Source: Saxidomus purpurata
Taxonomy: Eukaryota; Mollusca; Bivalvia; Venerida; Veneridae
Direction of reading: 5' to 3'
Assembly: GCA_022818135.1 (NCBI GenBank)
Contig: JAFMSR010000007.1
Coordinates: 24,121,846 to 24,185,845, forward strand
Length of the DNA stretch: 64,000 nucleotides
Positions 44,563 to 55,950 of the stretch are shown one piece after another (positions within the stretch are counted from its first letter, which is position 1; every line of letters starts with the position of its first letter). The notes under the pieces are model-generated. The model made no database searches. It was not told where the DNA came from and saw only the letters and a list, made by a program, of their open reading frames with translations. The position numbers were made by a program, and so were the translations under genes.

Positions 44563-44961
44563 CTGAAAAAAATCAGCATATAAGTCAATGTAGTTCTCAT
44601 GACAGTTCACCGTTGACAGAAGTATTTACAAAGATACTAAATTAGTCGTATTTTTTTAACCTTATTTTTTCCTTCTTTCATATGCCGTATATGAGTAAGA
44701 ACGTATATGTGACTATGACCATTCTTTAACGCTTTCAAAAAACCTCTTAAACTGTTAAAACTTAAAACGTTCGAACAGTTTGGTGCATTTAGGTTGAAAT
44801 GAAGAAAATAATGTTACTTTTGAAATTAGAGAATTATCTTGAACATTCAGGGAAGAAAGTTTCAGACATTACTTACCTTCAGTTATAAAAGCAAGTAGAA
44901 TTCAAAACATTTAGAGCGAAGTATTATTTTGTTCTAGGAAACTGGATGCAGAAAATGTTAC

Positions 44962-45103
44962 CTTCTTTATTTTCGCTAACTTTTCATCATCCTCCATCAA
45001 GAAGGTGAGATACTGATACGAAACATCCGTTGCACAATTTACCTCCCTTCTTTTTATGTTCTTCCTTTGTGGCGCCACCTCCAGAGTATGCATGTTTGTC
45101 AAT
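44962..45103 (-). pseudogene. WARS1: WARS-like exon with 1-nt frameshift
   Basis: 142 nt where 141 is expected. The frame is IDKHAYSGGG...GG up to about 45041 and then shifts by one to CATDVSYQYLTFLMEDDE. The extra base lies in the ttt at 45038-45040, so GGK/N-C is broken. Confidence 0.8.
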
Positions 45104-45258
45104 CTTTAAAAAAATCGACAAATTGTTAAGGCAATTTTATAAAGTCTCATAAGTAAATATAAATAAGTAATTAATTAAAAAAGATCTTATAATAAATGCT
45201 TTCAAAATTGTGTTTTCATCAGTTTACATGTGTAGACCTTTATTTAAGTGATGCTGAC

Positions 45259-45432
45259 CTTAGTTCCGATTTCGTCATCCGTGTCTGTAAGAAAGATGGA
45301 GGAGTTTGGATCACTGGCGCTCATTTTACTTTGCGCTCCTTGCAATGCCGGGAAGAATGTAGAGTGAATGAGAGCAGGTTTGAGATATCCCAATTTAGGA
45401 ACCACATCTCTTGTCATTCTGAAGTAAGGATC
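45259..45432 (-). pseudogene. WARS1: WARS-like exon with KMSAS loop
   Basis: 58 codons, acceptor ttgtttcag, donor gtcagc. Near-perfect family match, including the KMSAS signature and [11 protein letters not shown]. Intact by itself. Confidence 0.88.
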
Positions 45433-45699
45433 CTGAAACAAAATCAGCGATCTATTTTCTACAATCATTACTATGCTTCAGATCTCTATAGGTGGTTAAA
45501 TAGACTTCTTTCATATAACAAATCGCGATACCTCACTGAGTGGGAAAGGAGAGGTAATTGGACATGACGTATGAAACAAAGCATACCTGAGGGTGATAAC
45601 TGTTTGTAAATTTAAAAAAGAAGAAATATAAATTAGAATATCAAATGAATAAGCAAAAAGTAATTTCTTTAAATTACCAATTTATCAGGCTGGGGATAA

Positions 45700-45955
45700 T
45701 TTTATTTTATATCTCGATCGAGCTTTTTCGTAACACTTGTTTAGTTTTAGTGACCTTGCCTTTGAGATATTATACCATTTAATGATTTAAACACTTTAAT
45801 CACAACCTCATTAATTCCCGTCGAACTGATCATAATTCAATAGCAGGCGGTGGTATTTAGTGTTTAAATTTTTAAATGGTATGATATTTCAAAGGTAAGG
45901 TCACTCAAAACAATCAAGTTTTACGAAAAAGCTCGATCAAGATATAAAATCAAAT
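45700..45955. repeat. Foldback element between WARS-like exons
   Basis: Arms of about 75 bp: 'atatctcgatcgagctttttcg' / 'cgaaaaagctcgatcaagatat' outermost and 'gatattataccatttaa' / 'ttaaatggtatgatattt' innermost. It occupies the place where the missing catalytic exons would be. Confidence 0.8.
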
Positions 45956-46237
45956 TTAAAAGGATCAAGTAGCTACAATAATAATTAAAATGATTCGACA
46001 TGCTTATTAAACTGTTTTTATAATAGTCAGTTTGTGATATAAAAACTATTCTATATACTAATTACTTTTATCGTACGACCATGATGAAAAAAAAACGTAT
46101 TTTACTGAAACTACAGGAATGGATTTTTCAATTATATACAGAAATAATAGACAAATCTACATGTCACGGAAAAATATCTATCGAGATAGATTCATACTTT
46201 AATAACTGTAACAAAACAACGCATAATAATAACATAC

Positions 46238-46370
46238 TGATAAGCTTGATATAATCTATTCCTGTTGCAGAACTGCTCTGAACAATCCAAGGATCAACAA
46301 TATCTTCCACAATAGAATTATTCTCAACTTGGGACTCCACCATACTGCTTCTCACCCTTTCAGTTGTTAC
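46238..46370 (-). pseudogene. WARS1: WARS-like N-terminal exon
   Basis: Acceptor accgcaaacag, donor gtatgt; 44 codons plus 1 nt. Contains VDPW-x-VQ-SSA-x-GIDY, the hallmark segment preceding the catalytic domain. Confidence 0.82.
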
Positions 46371-46944
46371 CTGTTTGCGGTTACAAATCTTTTTAATATA
46401 TCATTAAACTTCCTTTCTGATAAATTAGTTGCACTTTTGGTTTCAGTTTGCTGTAAATTTACAATGGTTTATTCTCTGTAGTGAAATCATGCTTAATTGC
46501 CTACTTGGAAAGAAAAAACGCATAAATAATCATTTTAAAAACTTCTGCAAAGTCAGGTGTGGTTTTGTTTTGTTTTCACAATCTGTATAATGTACTATAT
46601 TTTAAACTGTAAATAATCAGGCCATTATCCTTACAAAGGTTTTAATGTTTGTACAATAGGTGCAATGACTTGTTTACATTAAGACATTTCACGCAGTAAA
46701 TAAGAATTCTTCATATTTGATTAAATCAAAATTTAAGGCGTGCGTAGGACTTGAACCTATAACCTTATTTTTTCATAAATGCTTGATCAATGTCTATATT
46801 ACCTCGACTTCCTACATACTTATGTTTTAGCATTGTTTTTTTATTTTTACAAAATTATCATAATATACATAAAATGTTTTTCTGATCAATGATTAAAGAG
46901 GTATAAAAGTAATTGTTGCTCAAAGTATTGAATGGAGAGGATTA

Positions 46945-47100
46945 ATAGTTTCTGTCATGAGCACGCGGTTCAGATCGAAATATCCGTCACAGAGTGTAAC
47001 CTTTTTGCGGGAACGAGGCTCTGCCGAGTTCCCGCAAAGCAGTTACCCAAGGTGACGGATATTTCCACTTAAACCAAATGTCCCATGATAGAAATGTTCT
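46945..47100. repeat. Foldback element with GC-rich hairpin
   Basis: Inner arms 'tttgcgggaacgaggc' / 'gagttcccgcaaag', middle 'aatatccgtcac' / 'gtgacggatatt', outer 'tttctgtcatga' / 'tcccatgatagaaa'. Confidence 0.7.
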
Positions 47101-47752
47101 TGCATACCGTCTTGTTCTTTAAAGTAGATTTCTAAATGCAAACTTGTCGAAATGATGCATTATCATGAAAATAAATCATATTTAGACGTTATGTTTGGGT
47201 AAATTACGTCACAATTTAATAACGTTACGTCACAAGTAATTCACGAGAGTCGTCTGGCACAGGAGTGGTGCTAGACCGTTTTATCTAGCATGGGTAAAAT
47301 CACCGGAAATGATTTTCCGATAAGCAAGAAAATTGTTTTCTTGAAGACTTTTACTACCTTGGCCGGATGTATGTGTATGAAGATCAGATCTACATATATA
47401 ATTAATAAACACTAGGTCACAAAAAAAAACATCAAACACTAAACGATACGTTTCAAACTATGCTGGAAGATTGAATGTCAGTTTGACTGATTCAGGGGTC
47501 AGCATGACAAAGATCAAGGTCACAATGACTTGCATATACAAATAAAGCAACTCTGTGCAAAATACACAGGCATGATATGACTGCTGTGTCCGTCTTTGGC
47601 GGGTGACAATGGTCTCAGGTAACAAAGTCATAGTTTTTACCAAGATTATTTTAGGCGTACTAGTGGTCTTCAGTAACAGATTTTTTTCGGAATTGCCATT
47701 CAGTGTATCTTATAAATTATACTTAAATATAATTGTTCTAAACTAACATAAC

Positions 47753-47821
47753 CTTGATTGGTAAGTCAGGAAATGCACTACCACATTGTCTACTACTTTC
47801 TAAAGTGTCTGAATCCGTTTT
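47753..47821 (-). pseudogene. Candidate upstream exon of the WARS-like gene
   Basis: Acceptor cttattccacag, donor gttatg (weak), 23 codons, phase 0 in and out: KTDSDTLESSRQ...LPIK. The content is not family-specific. An ATG with good context at 48039-48037 (MASTKVEEP) could be the start. Confidence 0.35.
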
Positions 47822-48419
47822 CTGTGGAATAAGCTTGTCGGTAGATCCAGCTGAAAACTAGCTTTGCTTCTATTAACGTTTTGGCCCAGGCGACCAAGAT
47901 TTAAATCATCACACTGAAGAATTGCACAGCGAAAGGAAAGAATATAGAGTGCAATATTTTAGTTCTTGCTAGAGTTCTTTTAGCAATTACAGTCTCTACA
48001 GCTGTAGAAGGAAGGTTCTTCGACCTTTGTTGACGCCATGTGTTACCGGTGCGAATTTACTAATGACATCCTTTTATATTTAAGAATAGAAAAATATATT
48101 TTATTACGATGACAAATAGAAAGTTTTAGTTGCTAGATTTGTATTCATTTACTTCTGTTGGAAGGGAACTAACTTTGAAAGCTATTCACTCTAAACATGA
48201 TTTTATTATCTTTTCTTTCACCTCTATACATGTTTGTTTCCATTTTGTTTCTTTGAAAAGAATTTGCAGACATTTGCAGTTATACAAGTGTCAATAGTGC
48301 CTAGTGTACAACAAAAAAAACTTGTTATTTTATTTATGTTCATTTTGAACTGAAGGCATTCTATCGACCATGTTTAACATCAAATGGATTATATGTTGGA
48401 TGCTGTATTGCTCTGCTAG

Positions 48420-48427
48420 AGAGCACT
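48420..48427. repeat. Left 8-bp target-site duplication
   Basis: agagcact, same as 48948-48955, directly outside the left terminus. Confidence 0.8.
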
Positions 48428-48947
48428 GTTGAACCGTATATGTCCCGGAACGTATATATCACACGTGTGTGATATATTCGACCGTAAATATAACACGTGT
48501 TTAATGTGACATATTCGTTTGGTCATTTTTGACAGTTTACACCGAAACGTATATGTCTCATAGGTTGTGATATTAAAGTGCATGAAAGTACAAATTATAC
48601 TTTTGCTTAAGTCATTCCAGGAAGAGGATCGGAACCGATCCACAGGAGCCGGCCATGCAGATATATCAAGTTTACTCTGTGTTTAAGTTCCAATAAGTGT
48701 TGATCGCATGTCGTTTACCTTGGACTTTCTTGGATAATCATGTCATTGCATTTCGGCTCTCCACATTACACCTATATACATGTATATACCTATATGGATG
48801 CTTCCCAAACATCGTTACATTTCGTTTTTATTTGCCTTTTTCTGCATGCGAAGACTATTTTCAACCGAATATATCACACGCGTGACATATGCGGTCGAAT
48901 TTTTTCTCTCGTGTGATATATACGTTCCGGGACATATACGGTTCAAC
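48428..48947. mobile_element. Non-autonomous DNA transposon, 520 bp, 8-bp target duplication
   Basis: Positions 48428-48465 equal the reverse complement of 48947-48910 exactly (38 bp, beginning gttgaaccgtatatgtcccg), with a short extra match (ttcgacc) further in. Flanking agagcact at 48420-48427 and 48948-48955. An 8-bp duplication fits hAT, P or Merlin; the class is not decided. It has no transposase. Confidence 0.85.
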
Positions 48948-48955
48948 AGAGCACT
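48948..48955. repeat. Right 8-bp target-site duplication
   Basis: agagcact, same as 48420-48427. Confidence 0.8.
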
Positions 48956-49584
48956 ATTGAAATCTAGGTAGGATGCGTCCGTATGCTAAGCTTTTTCATT
49001 ATATGCCTGTTTCATTTATTTGTTTACACTTTTGCTGTATATATGTATCGTATTGTAATCTTGTACGCGTATATAAGTTCAAGGGAAACAACTGTCACGC
49101 GCGTTCGTATTACTGTAACAGCGTTTGAAACTTTGCCATTTCTTAAGATTTCTTCATCAAACTTTTTAATTGCGTTGTTTCTGACAAAAGGGTCGTGATG
49201 CCGCTTAATTTTGTAAGTCAAGGTCATATTTGACAGAGTTATGCCCCATTTTGTACTAAGATTTTGTCACACAATGATTGTTTATTCTAACAAAGCGGAA
49301 GAGAGCGACACAAGTGTTCTACTGAACACCCATCTAGTATTGATATGTTAACACAAACAGTTTTCGCGAAAACTTCTACTTGAAACGAAAACTTGTTTTT
49401 AGTAACTGTATGCAGAAAACGGTCCAGATTTCACGGGTCTTATTCGACTAGATCTGTTTAAGCTTTATCAGACTGTTTGCACGGGCGAATCAGTTGGAAG
49501 ATCGCAGTTTTATGCCATAATGAAGACACAATTTAACAATAAGTATGTTCAATTATTTATGCCCCCAAAGTTGGTAGTTTAAAA

Positions 49585-50230
49585 TTAATTGAATCCTGTA
49601 TATATATGCACACATTCGTGTCCGTATGGAATCCTGTATATATGCTTACATTCGTGTCCGAACAGTAACTGTTATGCATTGAAGAATTTTGAAATAACTT
49701 GGCACAAATGTTCAGCACATCAAGACGATGTGACCTCAAGAATCTAAAGGAAATGGAATCCTGTATGTATGTACACATTCGTGTCTGGATTGTAACTTTG
49801 TCATGCGTTGAAGTATAACTTGGCACAAATATTCAGGACATCAAGACGATGTTGCGTGCAAGATTCACGACCCTAACTCAGAGATAAAGGTCACACAGTA
49901 GAGATTAAAAGTCATGGAATCCTGTATACATGGTAACTCTATCAGGCATGTAAGGATTTTAAAATTACATAGCACTATTGTTGAGCATATGGAGATGACA
50001 AGGTCACACTAAGAGGTCAGAAATTTTAGAATCCTGTAAATATGCACACGTTCATGTCCGGATTGTAACTCTATTATACACCAATGATTTTAAAATGAAT
50101 TGGAACAAATATTCAACACACGGAGACAAGGTGTCATGCGAAAGTACCGGGTACATACTCACGGTCAATGTAACAGACTGTGAGACACCGCTTTGACACA
50201 CTTGTGACTTATGAGGGACAGCTCTTGTTT
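49585..50230. repeat. Clam-type tandem array, units of about 130 bp
   Basis: Five diverged units with 'gaatcctgtatatatg', 'cacacattcgtgtccgga', 'ttgtaactttgtcatgc' and 'aacttggcacaaatattcag'. Ends with 'gtgagacaccgctttgacac'. Confidence 0.7.
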
Positions 50231-50817
50231 AGATTTGTTTCAACCGTTCCTCACTATGCATAGAAAAATAGATTTCAGTGTAAGCAAAACTGTAGAAAAC
50301 AGTACGAGATAATTGCACAGCCATTTGAAAACGTTCTTATACACAAGGGTAGGTTAGCACCCACGCGCGAATATACTCACACATACTCTGTCAGTCTATC
50401 ATACTTCTTGCTATAATTTCAGGGAAAAAGATTCACCAAATGCCCTGTTTGTGCAGACTTTTCCAATATACATGTATAATACAGAAGGTAAAATTTTGTA
50501 TGACAGACTTAAGTATATGGCAATCAGATACGAGCATCTTCAGTTACAACAGAAAGTCTTTTTTGTGTAACATCAATGTTCATGAGTAGAATTTTATTGT
50601 TCTACAGAAATACTTAAATTAGAAATTCTATAGCAACTATCCCCGTTAGACCAGAAGAGCCTGTAATATAAACTTAGGGATCATTCCACCACGGGCTACC
50701 TTCCTCTTTCAGTCGTACTCGTGTATCCTTTTGAACGGTTGATTCCAACTGACGGGATAATAATTATTAGTCTGACCTTGAATTTTACTCGTAAATGTAA
50801 GATACTTCATTGTTTTG

Positions 50818-51092
50818 TTATAAGTTTTGATAAACACATTTTATATATTTATGTATTACGGTCAAAGAGAGAAATTTAATTTTGCAAGAATCATAACTTA
50901 TTTTTGTAATTGAAAGATTAGATTTTAGAATGTCTGCCTTTTTCAGATAGACGACAGACGACACCGTGATGTTTTCGATGGAACTGGCTTGTTTGATTAT
51001 TTGGTTTAATGCTGTTTCCTTGGATGAATATTTCTCACCTATGAGATACATATATCTTTTATAAATTATCAAATTTATCGTTAAAGAAACTT
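50818..51092 (-). CDS. Possible terminal exon, unidentified
   Basis: After a plausible acceptor (gtatctcatag at 51042-51032 region), about 70 codons are open to TAA at 50820-50818, starting EKYSSKETALNQIIKQ. Content is less AT-biased than the flank in its first half. No family recognised, and no neighbouring exon supports it. Confidence 0.22.
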
Positions 51093-51563
51093 GAATACTG
51101 CTGAAAATATTAAAGCAAGTTTTTTTAATTAGTAATTTTTTAAAACACGGCATGAACTATTCTTCTGTATTTTATTCGATTAAAGAATGCTTTTAGCAGC
51201 TTATATAATAGCTTTATAGTATGTTTGTTTTAGAAAACTTCCATTGTAACTTCATATCTTGATAGAGGCCAATGAGAGGAAATGTAAAATACGAGAAGCA
51301 TAACTCTTACTTTATTACTTTTGGAGTATCTCTTAATTTTTCTTGTGCAGAGCATAACTCAAAAAATATTGAAAAACAATAAATGAACACTTCATGTACT
51401 GATAAGATACGTACGGTGTTCAAGAAACATAACTCTAGGGTTTTAGGTAACCGCCCGTTGTAACTTTTGTTTGCGGAGTATACATCAGAAAGCACTAAAA
51501 CACTGTATTTATTTATTCAGTCAGGACAATAAGAGTTAGTAAAAGTGCAGTAAAATAACTTCT

Positions 51564-51583
51564 TCTTTTTTTTTTTTTTTTTT
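51564..51583. repeat. Poly-T tract
   Basis: About 20 T in a row followed by gcaaatacag; possibly the tail of a - strand retroposed copy. Confidence 0.4.
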
Positions 51584-52199
51584 GCAAATACAGCAAGTGA
51601 GTGGCGGGTCAAGCCGCACCTTCGCCTTACAGTGATTCCAATTATTTAAATTACTATGCGTTGTTCATGTCCATAAATAAATTGGAGCTCATATTCCTAA
51701 TCTTTTCCGAGATTGCAATATCCCTTTTTGTACTTCACACTTCATTAAATGATGGTTTTAGACTAAAAAACGAATGTGCTTTACTATCAAAATAAGTTTG
51801 TTTTTTTTGTTGTTGTATTCTTATAGTATTTTACAAGACGAAAAGGAAGAAGATGTTTCAGTAGTTCACTGGAAAGCATAAAAAATTGGTTCATGCCTGA
51901 ATACGGGAAACTACATTGATAGGAAAGAAATGACTTGTGTAGACGACTATCTTCATTACAATTGGTTTCTTTTTGTCATCCAACATCTCACAGTCTTTAA
52001 GTTTTTGTAACGATGCTGTGAAGAGAAGAAAGTGAATCTAAATGAGACTTGAAAGTTAACATCTGAGGAAATTTAGAAACGTTTGCAAAGACAACACACA
52101 CAGTGTCAAACAAATGTATCAATAAATCTTGTGTCACTTATCTATTTTAGCTAAATAAATAATGACATGTTGGCAACAATCCAGGTCTAAGGTTAGCAA

Positions 52200-54514
52200 T
52201 ATAAGAATGTTTATGCATTCATGGGGATAACATTGTGCTCAATGTACTGACAAATCTTTACACAGCTATGTTGTCCTTTGGATATATTCCACCAGATATG
52301 AACAAAGCTACCATAGTGACTATACATAAGGGCGGTAAAAAGAAAAAAGATAACCCAAATAATTATAGAGCCATTTCCTTGTCATCGTGTGTCATAAAAC
52401 TCTATGAATGTATTTTACTAGAGAGATGTGAATCTAACATACTCTCTATGCTAAGTTCGCATCAAGGGGGCTTTCAAAAACAGCTTGCAATGGTTCGTTA
52501 ATGTCGTCATTTTTACTATGCGAAAGCATTTTATATGGCAAAGAGAATAATAGCAAAGTATTTGTATGCTTCTTGGACGCCCGTCAAGCTTTTGATATTG
52601 TTTGGCATGACGGTCTTTTATATAAACTGCTACAAACTGGCATCGATAAACATTCATACTATGCGTTCTAGTCCATGTACGATTCAATGGAAAGTCGCGT
52701 CCGTAACCGTGGCATCCAGTCGGACTGGTTCAGAGTTAGGCAAGGTACTAGACATGGTGGAAAGACCTCTACTCTTTTATACCTCCTCTATATACACGGC
52801 CTCATACTTGAACTAGAGAGATGCAACTACGGCATGTGCGTATATAACATGAATGTAACGTGTCCAACAGTGGCCGATGACATGCTACTTTTATCATACA
52901 CAAAATACGGACTGGATAAAATGCTCGATCTATGTGACAAGTACTCAAGAAAGTGGCGCTTTCTTTAAATCGCAATTAAATGTTGTGTCATTGTATTAAA
53001 TGAGAGTAAATCCGATTACAGTAACCATCACAGACAGTGGAAATTAGGTGCATATACTATTTCAGAATCGGAGAAATATATACACCTAGGCATGACCGGC
53101 GATAAATACATGTGCCAATCAAGTAATATTCATGACGCATTGATCAAATTGCGCGGTTCTCTTTTAAGTATCATGAACAATTCTATAAATCAGCTTGGAA
53201 TTACCCCCAGTGTCCTGGGCTACAATATAGAAATCGGTCATTATACCAAAAGGATTGTACGGGTGTGAGTTATGGAATAACGTGTCCCCATCAAGCCGTC
53301 TTCAATTAGAATGAAGTCATCAGTTTTGTGTAAAACTTGTCCAAAACCTGCCTACTTATGCAAATGTTGACTTTGCTCTTAGTTGTCTTGGTGTACCTCC
53401 GATTGAAACAGAAATCGACTATAGAAAATTGCAGTTTTTAGGTCAGTTGTGTCGCTTACTGTTAAAGAATCTCTCAAAGCAAATCTTCGCAAAAAGACTT
53501 GTTCATTTCTATAATAACGAAAGGCAGGTACACGGTTTCATCCATGATATGCATAGGATCCTTAATAAATATAACCTTAGCTATCACATCTACAATTACC
53601 TAACTACAGCCTTCTTTCCACCAAAAACACAGTAGAAAAACATTCTAAGGAAAAATATATACGATCGAGAATTTAGGGAACGTATGTAACTAGATATTAA
53701 GCAGTAATCCGCTACTACGTACAGAAGACCTGTTTAGCATTAACAAGCCCTGTAGCTTTTGGTTATTTCTCAGACGTTATCCGAACTTAAAATATAAAGG
53801 CTGCTTTGCGGTAGGTGCATTAACTCGACATGTATCTTTCTGCAAAATAGAACACTGTGCTATTTGCAGTCGACTAACGGATAACATAACAGTACATGCA
53901 ATATTGTTTTGCCAAAACAATGAGTATTTAAGAAAGTCGCTCTGGTCGAGTATCTTTGATTTAGTCGGTCAAGATCACTATATCTCTCTAATAGAGAAAG
54001 ACCCTAAATCCCAAATATTTCAAATGCTGATCGGATTTTCGTCTGATAGTGTCCGGATATACAGGACAAACTAAAAATCATATGCATTAATGCACTATAT
54101 AAAATGCTACGCCATCAGTACAATATAGCCAGTGGCTGGTAAGCCTATCTGTTTGTTCTACTTGGTAAACATTGTTCCCGTAACAAGTCCACAAAAATTC
54201 CTTATATTTCGTTTCGTCAAGGTGCGTTTATATGGACGACACAGTGTTCGCTATTTTACCATTACATAAACTCAATCTGAAACGTTTTGCTTTCATGCTT
54301 TTGTAAAAGTACATGTAACATTTCCTTAACATATGCGTTTGCAATTGCTGTGTGTCCTATTTTTATGTGAATTTAACTGTATAATTTGTATATTTATATA
54401 TAATTGTGCTTGTATATTGTAATGTAATTCCGTTTCTATGTTTGTAACTTATTGCTGTTCTATTGTATGTTGATAGCTCTCCTAAATAGAGGTAAATAAA
54501 GAATCTATCTATAT
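52200..54514 (+). mobile_element. Decayed non-LTR retrotransposon (LINE), 5'-truncated
   Basis: Reverse transcriptase motifs in shifting frames: HKGGKKKKDNPNNYRAISL with the following LYECILLERC near 52330-52440, DARQAFDIVWHDGLLYK near 52570-52630, RQGTRHGG near 52740 and the catalytic VADDMLLLS near 52875. An in-frame TAG sits at 52669-52671 and frameshifts separate the blocks. The C-terminal part has a zinc-knuckle-like CX4CX2CX9HX4C at about 53840-53915. The 3' end 'ggtaaataaagaatctatctat' is an A-rich/TCTA tail. No endonuclease domain is present. Confidence 0.8.
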
Positions 54515-55587
54515 GCTTTCTCTCGTCGTCGGCAGCGAGGTTCGAACCAATGACCAACAATCAGCAGAAGGTTTAGTAATGTTATTTCTGCGACCGAAAC
54601 CATATATACATACGTTTCATAAAAGTAACTAGTATGATACATTGATGCCAACTCATGCGGACCGGTATCCGAGTAGGTACAGTCACTTTGTCAAAACTGT
54701 ATACTCTCTAGATTTGAAAATGTTCACACTATAATTATTTTATTGACGCGGCTATATTAAAGTGACATTATGCTCATCTTACTGCACATAGTGTATTTTT
54801 GGTGACAGTTTTATAAAAGCAATTTTCGGTTGCTGTGCATTTACATGTGTTAAACTAATGATGCCGCATTAATATTTGAAGTTGGTGCTTTAGAAATTAA
54901 AAAAATGGACAAATGAAATGATAATTCCTTCCTTGGCAGTGATCTCCCTTGTGTTGCTCGGCAGTGGAAGGGAAGCTACTCCTGCATGCATTTGTTCATT
55001 TCTTAAATTGACTCTCCCAGTCAAAATAGGAAAAGTAATATTTGGAAAGTTATTATTTCATACTGGTAGCAGGAAAAGTTTGTTGTATTGGGTTAAAAGT
55101 TATTATTTCCTCTACCCTTTTTACAAACACCTATTTCAGCTGGAATTTTACTTTTAAAAATGTGCATAATGTCACTTTAATATAGAAAGCTTTTCTTGAA
55201 TATCGATTTTTCGTGATAAACGGTTATTTCTTATAAAATCTACTGTCACACAGTGGTTGTCGTAAAAAAGCGCCTTTATTGATAAATTTTAAAAATAGAG
55301 ATAATTATCCTCTGTAATAGCCACTCAAAGGATAGAGCCTTTGATTTTCTACAGTTCTGCATTTGCATAAAAGATGTTCCTATGTTGTAAATTATAAATT
55401 CATGGTTTTCCTTTTAGAGTTTGGTATTTTACAAATCAATATGTTATGCCTGCTATTCGAAAGTGTGAATCAGGGATCGACTATTAACATTGGGTTGTCC
55501 ACAAACTTCATTTTCATGAATTATACATGTGCAAATGCTTTGCACTTTGAGGTACCTTTCCGAAGTCATATCGTCCTTCATCGTTAA
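54515..55587. other. Intergenic sequence upstream of the PAN-like gene
   Basis: A B-box-like text in reverse (cagcgaggttcgaaccaatg, 54532-54552) suggests a - strand tRNA-derived fragment at the LINE 3' edge. No clear promoter motif. Confidence 0.35.
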
Positions 55588-55950
55588 ATGGAAAATATGC
55601 AGAGAAAGCTCGATCTTTTGGCATTTATTTTTGTTTTCATTTTGTTTACTGACAGGCTCGTTTTGGCCGACAAGAAAAAATTCTCAACATGGATAAAAAG
55701 TTCTTCCGACTTCCCTTGGAATGTGTTTGTTTTTGAAACACTTTTACGACACGGTATTGAAGGCTGTATAGAGGCATGCAAGGCAAAGAAAATGTGTGAA
55801 TATGTTAATTATAATGTAAGAGAGAAGTCTTGCTATCTTGTTGGTACTACTAGCACGTTTAGTACAACAGATGCTAATATCTTCAATCCAGATGACAATA
55901 TTGAGAAGAAGACAGGTTATGTCTTAGGCAGGAAAAAGGATTGGGCATTA
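55588..55950 (+). CDS. Secreted PAN/apple-like protein, first exon
   Basis: ATG at 55588, 121 codons to donor gtaagt at 55951, phase 0. Signal peptide: charged start, core LLAFIFVFILF, likely cut after LVLA near residue 27. Residues 58-90 carry the PAN/apple pattern: GCIEACKAKKMCEYVNYN followed by CYLV, giving four Cys with the expected spacing for an N-terminal half-domain that mediates carbohydrate or protein contacts. The start was chosen because a signal peptide follows directly. In mollusc PAN proteins a further domain usually follows; no downstream exon could be identified in the next 8 kb, so the gene is seen only in part or is a short secreted protein reading through to TGA at 55963-55965. 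Confidence 0.65.

Larger units (their letters stand above)
44410..47821 (-). pseudogene. WARS1: Partial tryptophanyl-tRNA synthetase gene lacking its catalytic middle
   Basis: Cytoplasmic tryptophanyl-tRNA synthetase charges tRNA-Trp. Exons recognised: 46370-46238 (VEDIVDPWIVQSSS, IDYIKLI), 45432-45259 ([34 protein letters not shown]), 45103-44962 (IDKHAYSGGGATKEEH, DVSYQYLTF) and 44562-44410 (DYTSGDLMTGDLKKELK). The KMSAS class I loop is intact. The roughly 240-250 residues between IDYIKLI and DPYFRM, including the HIGH-equivalent GHL region and the Trp/ATP pocket, are absent: only 805 bp separates these exons and it holds a foldback element with no matching exon. Joining them directly shifts frame (phase 1 into phase 0). 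Exon 45103-44962 has a 1-nt insertion, and the C-terminus after DHRRN is unlike the family. A possible upstream exon is at 47821-47753. Best read as a decayed partial gene copy. An assembly deletion is the alternative. Confidence 0.75.

Noticed and set aside
45196..45567. 123-codon + strand ORF
   Set aside because: Shadow of the WARS-like KMSAS exon on the opposite strand.
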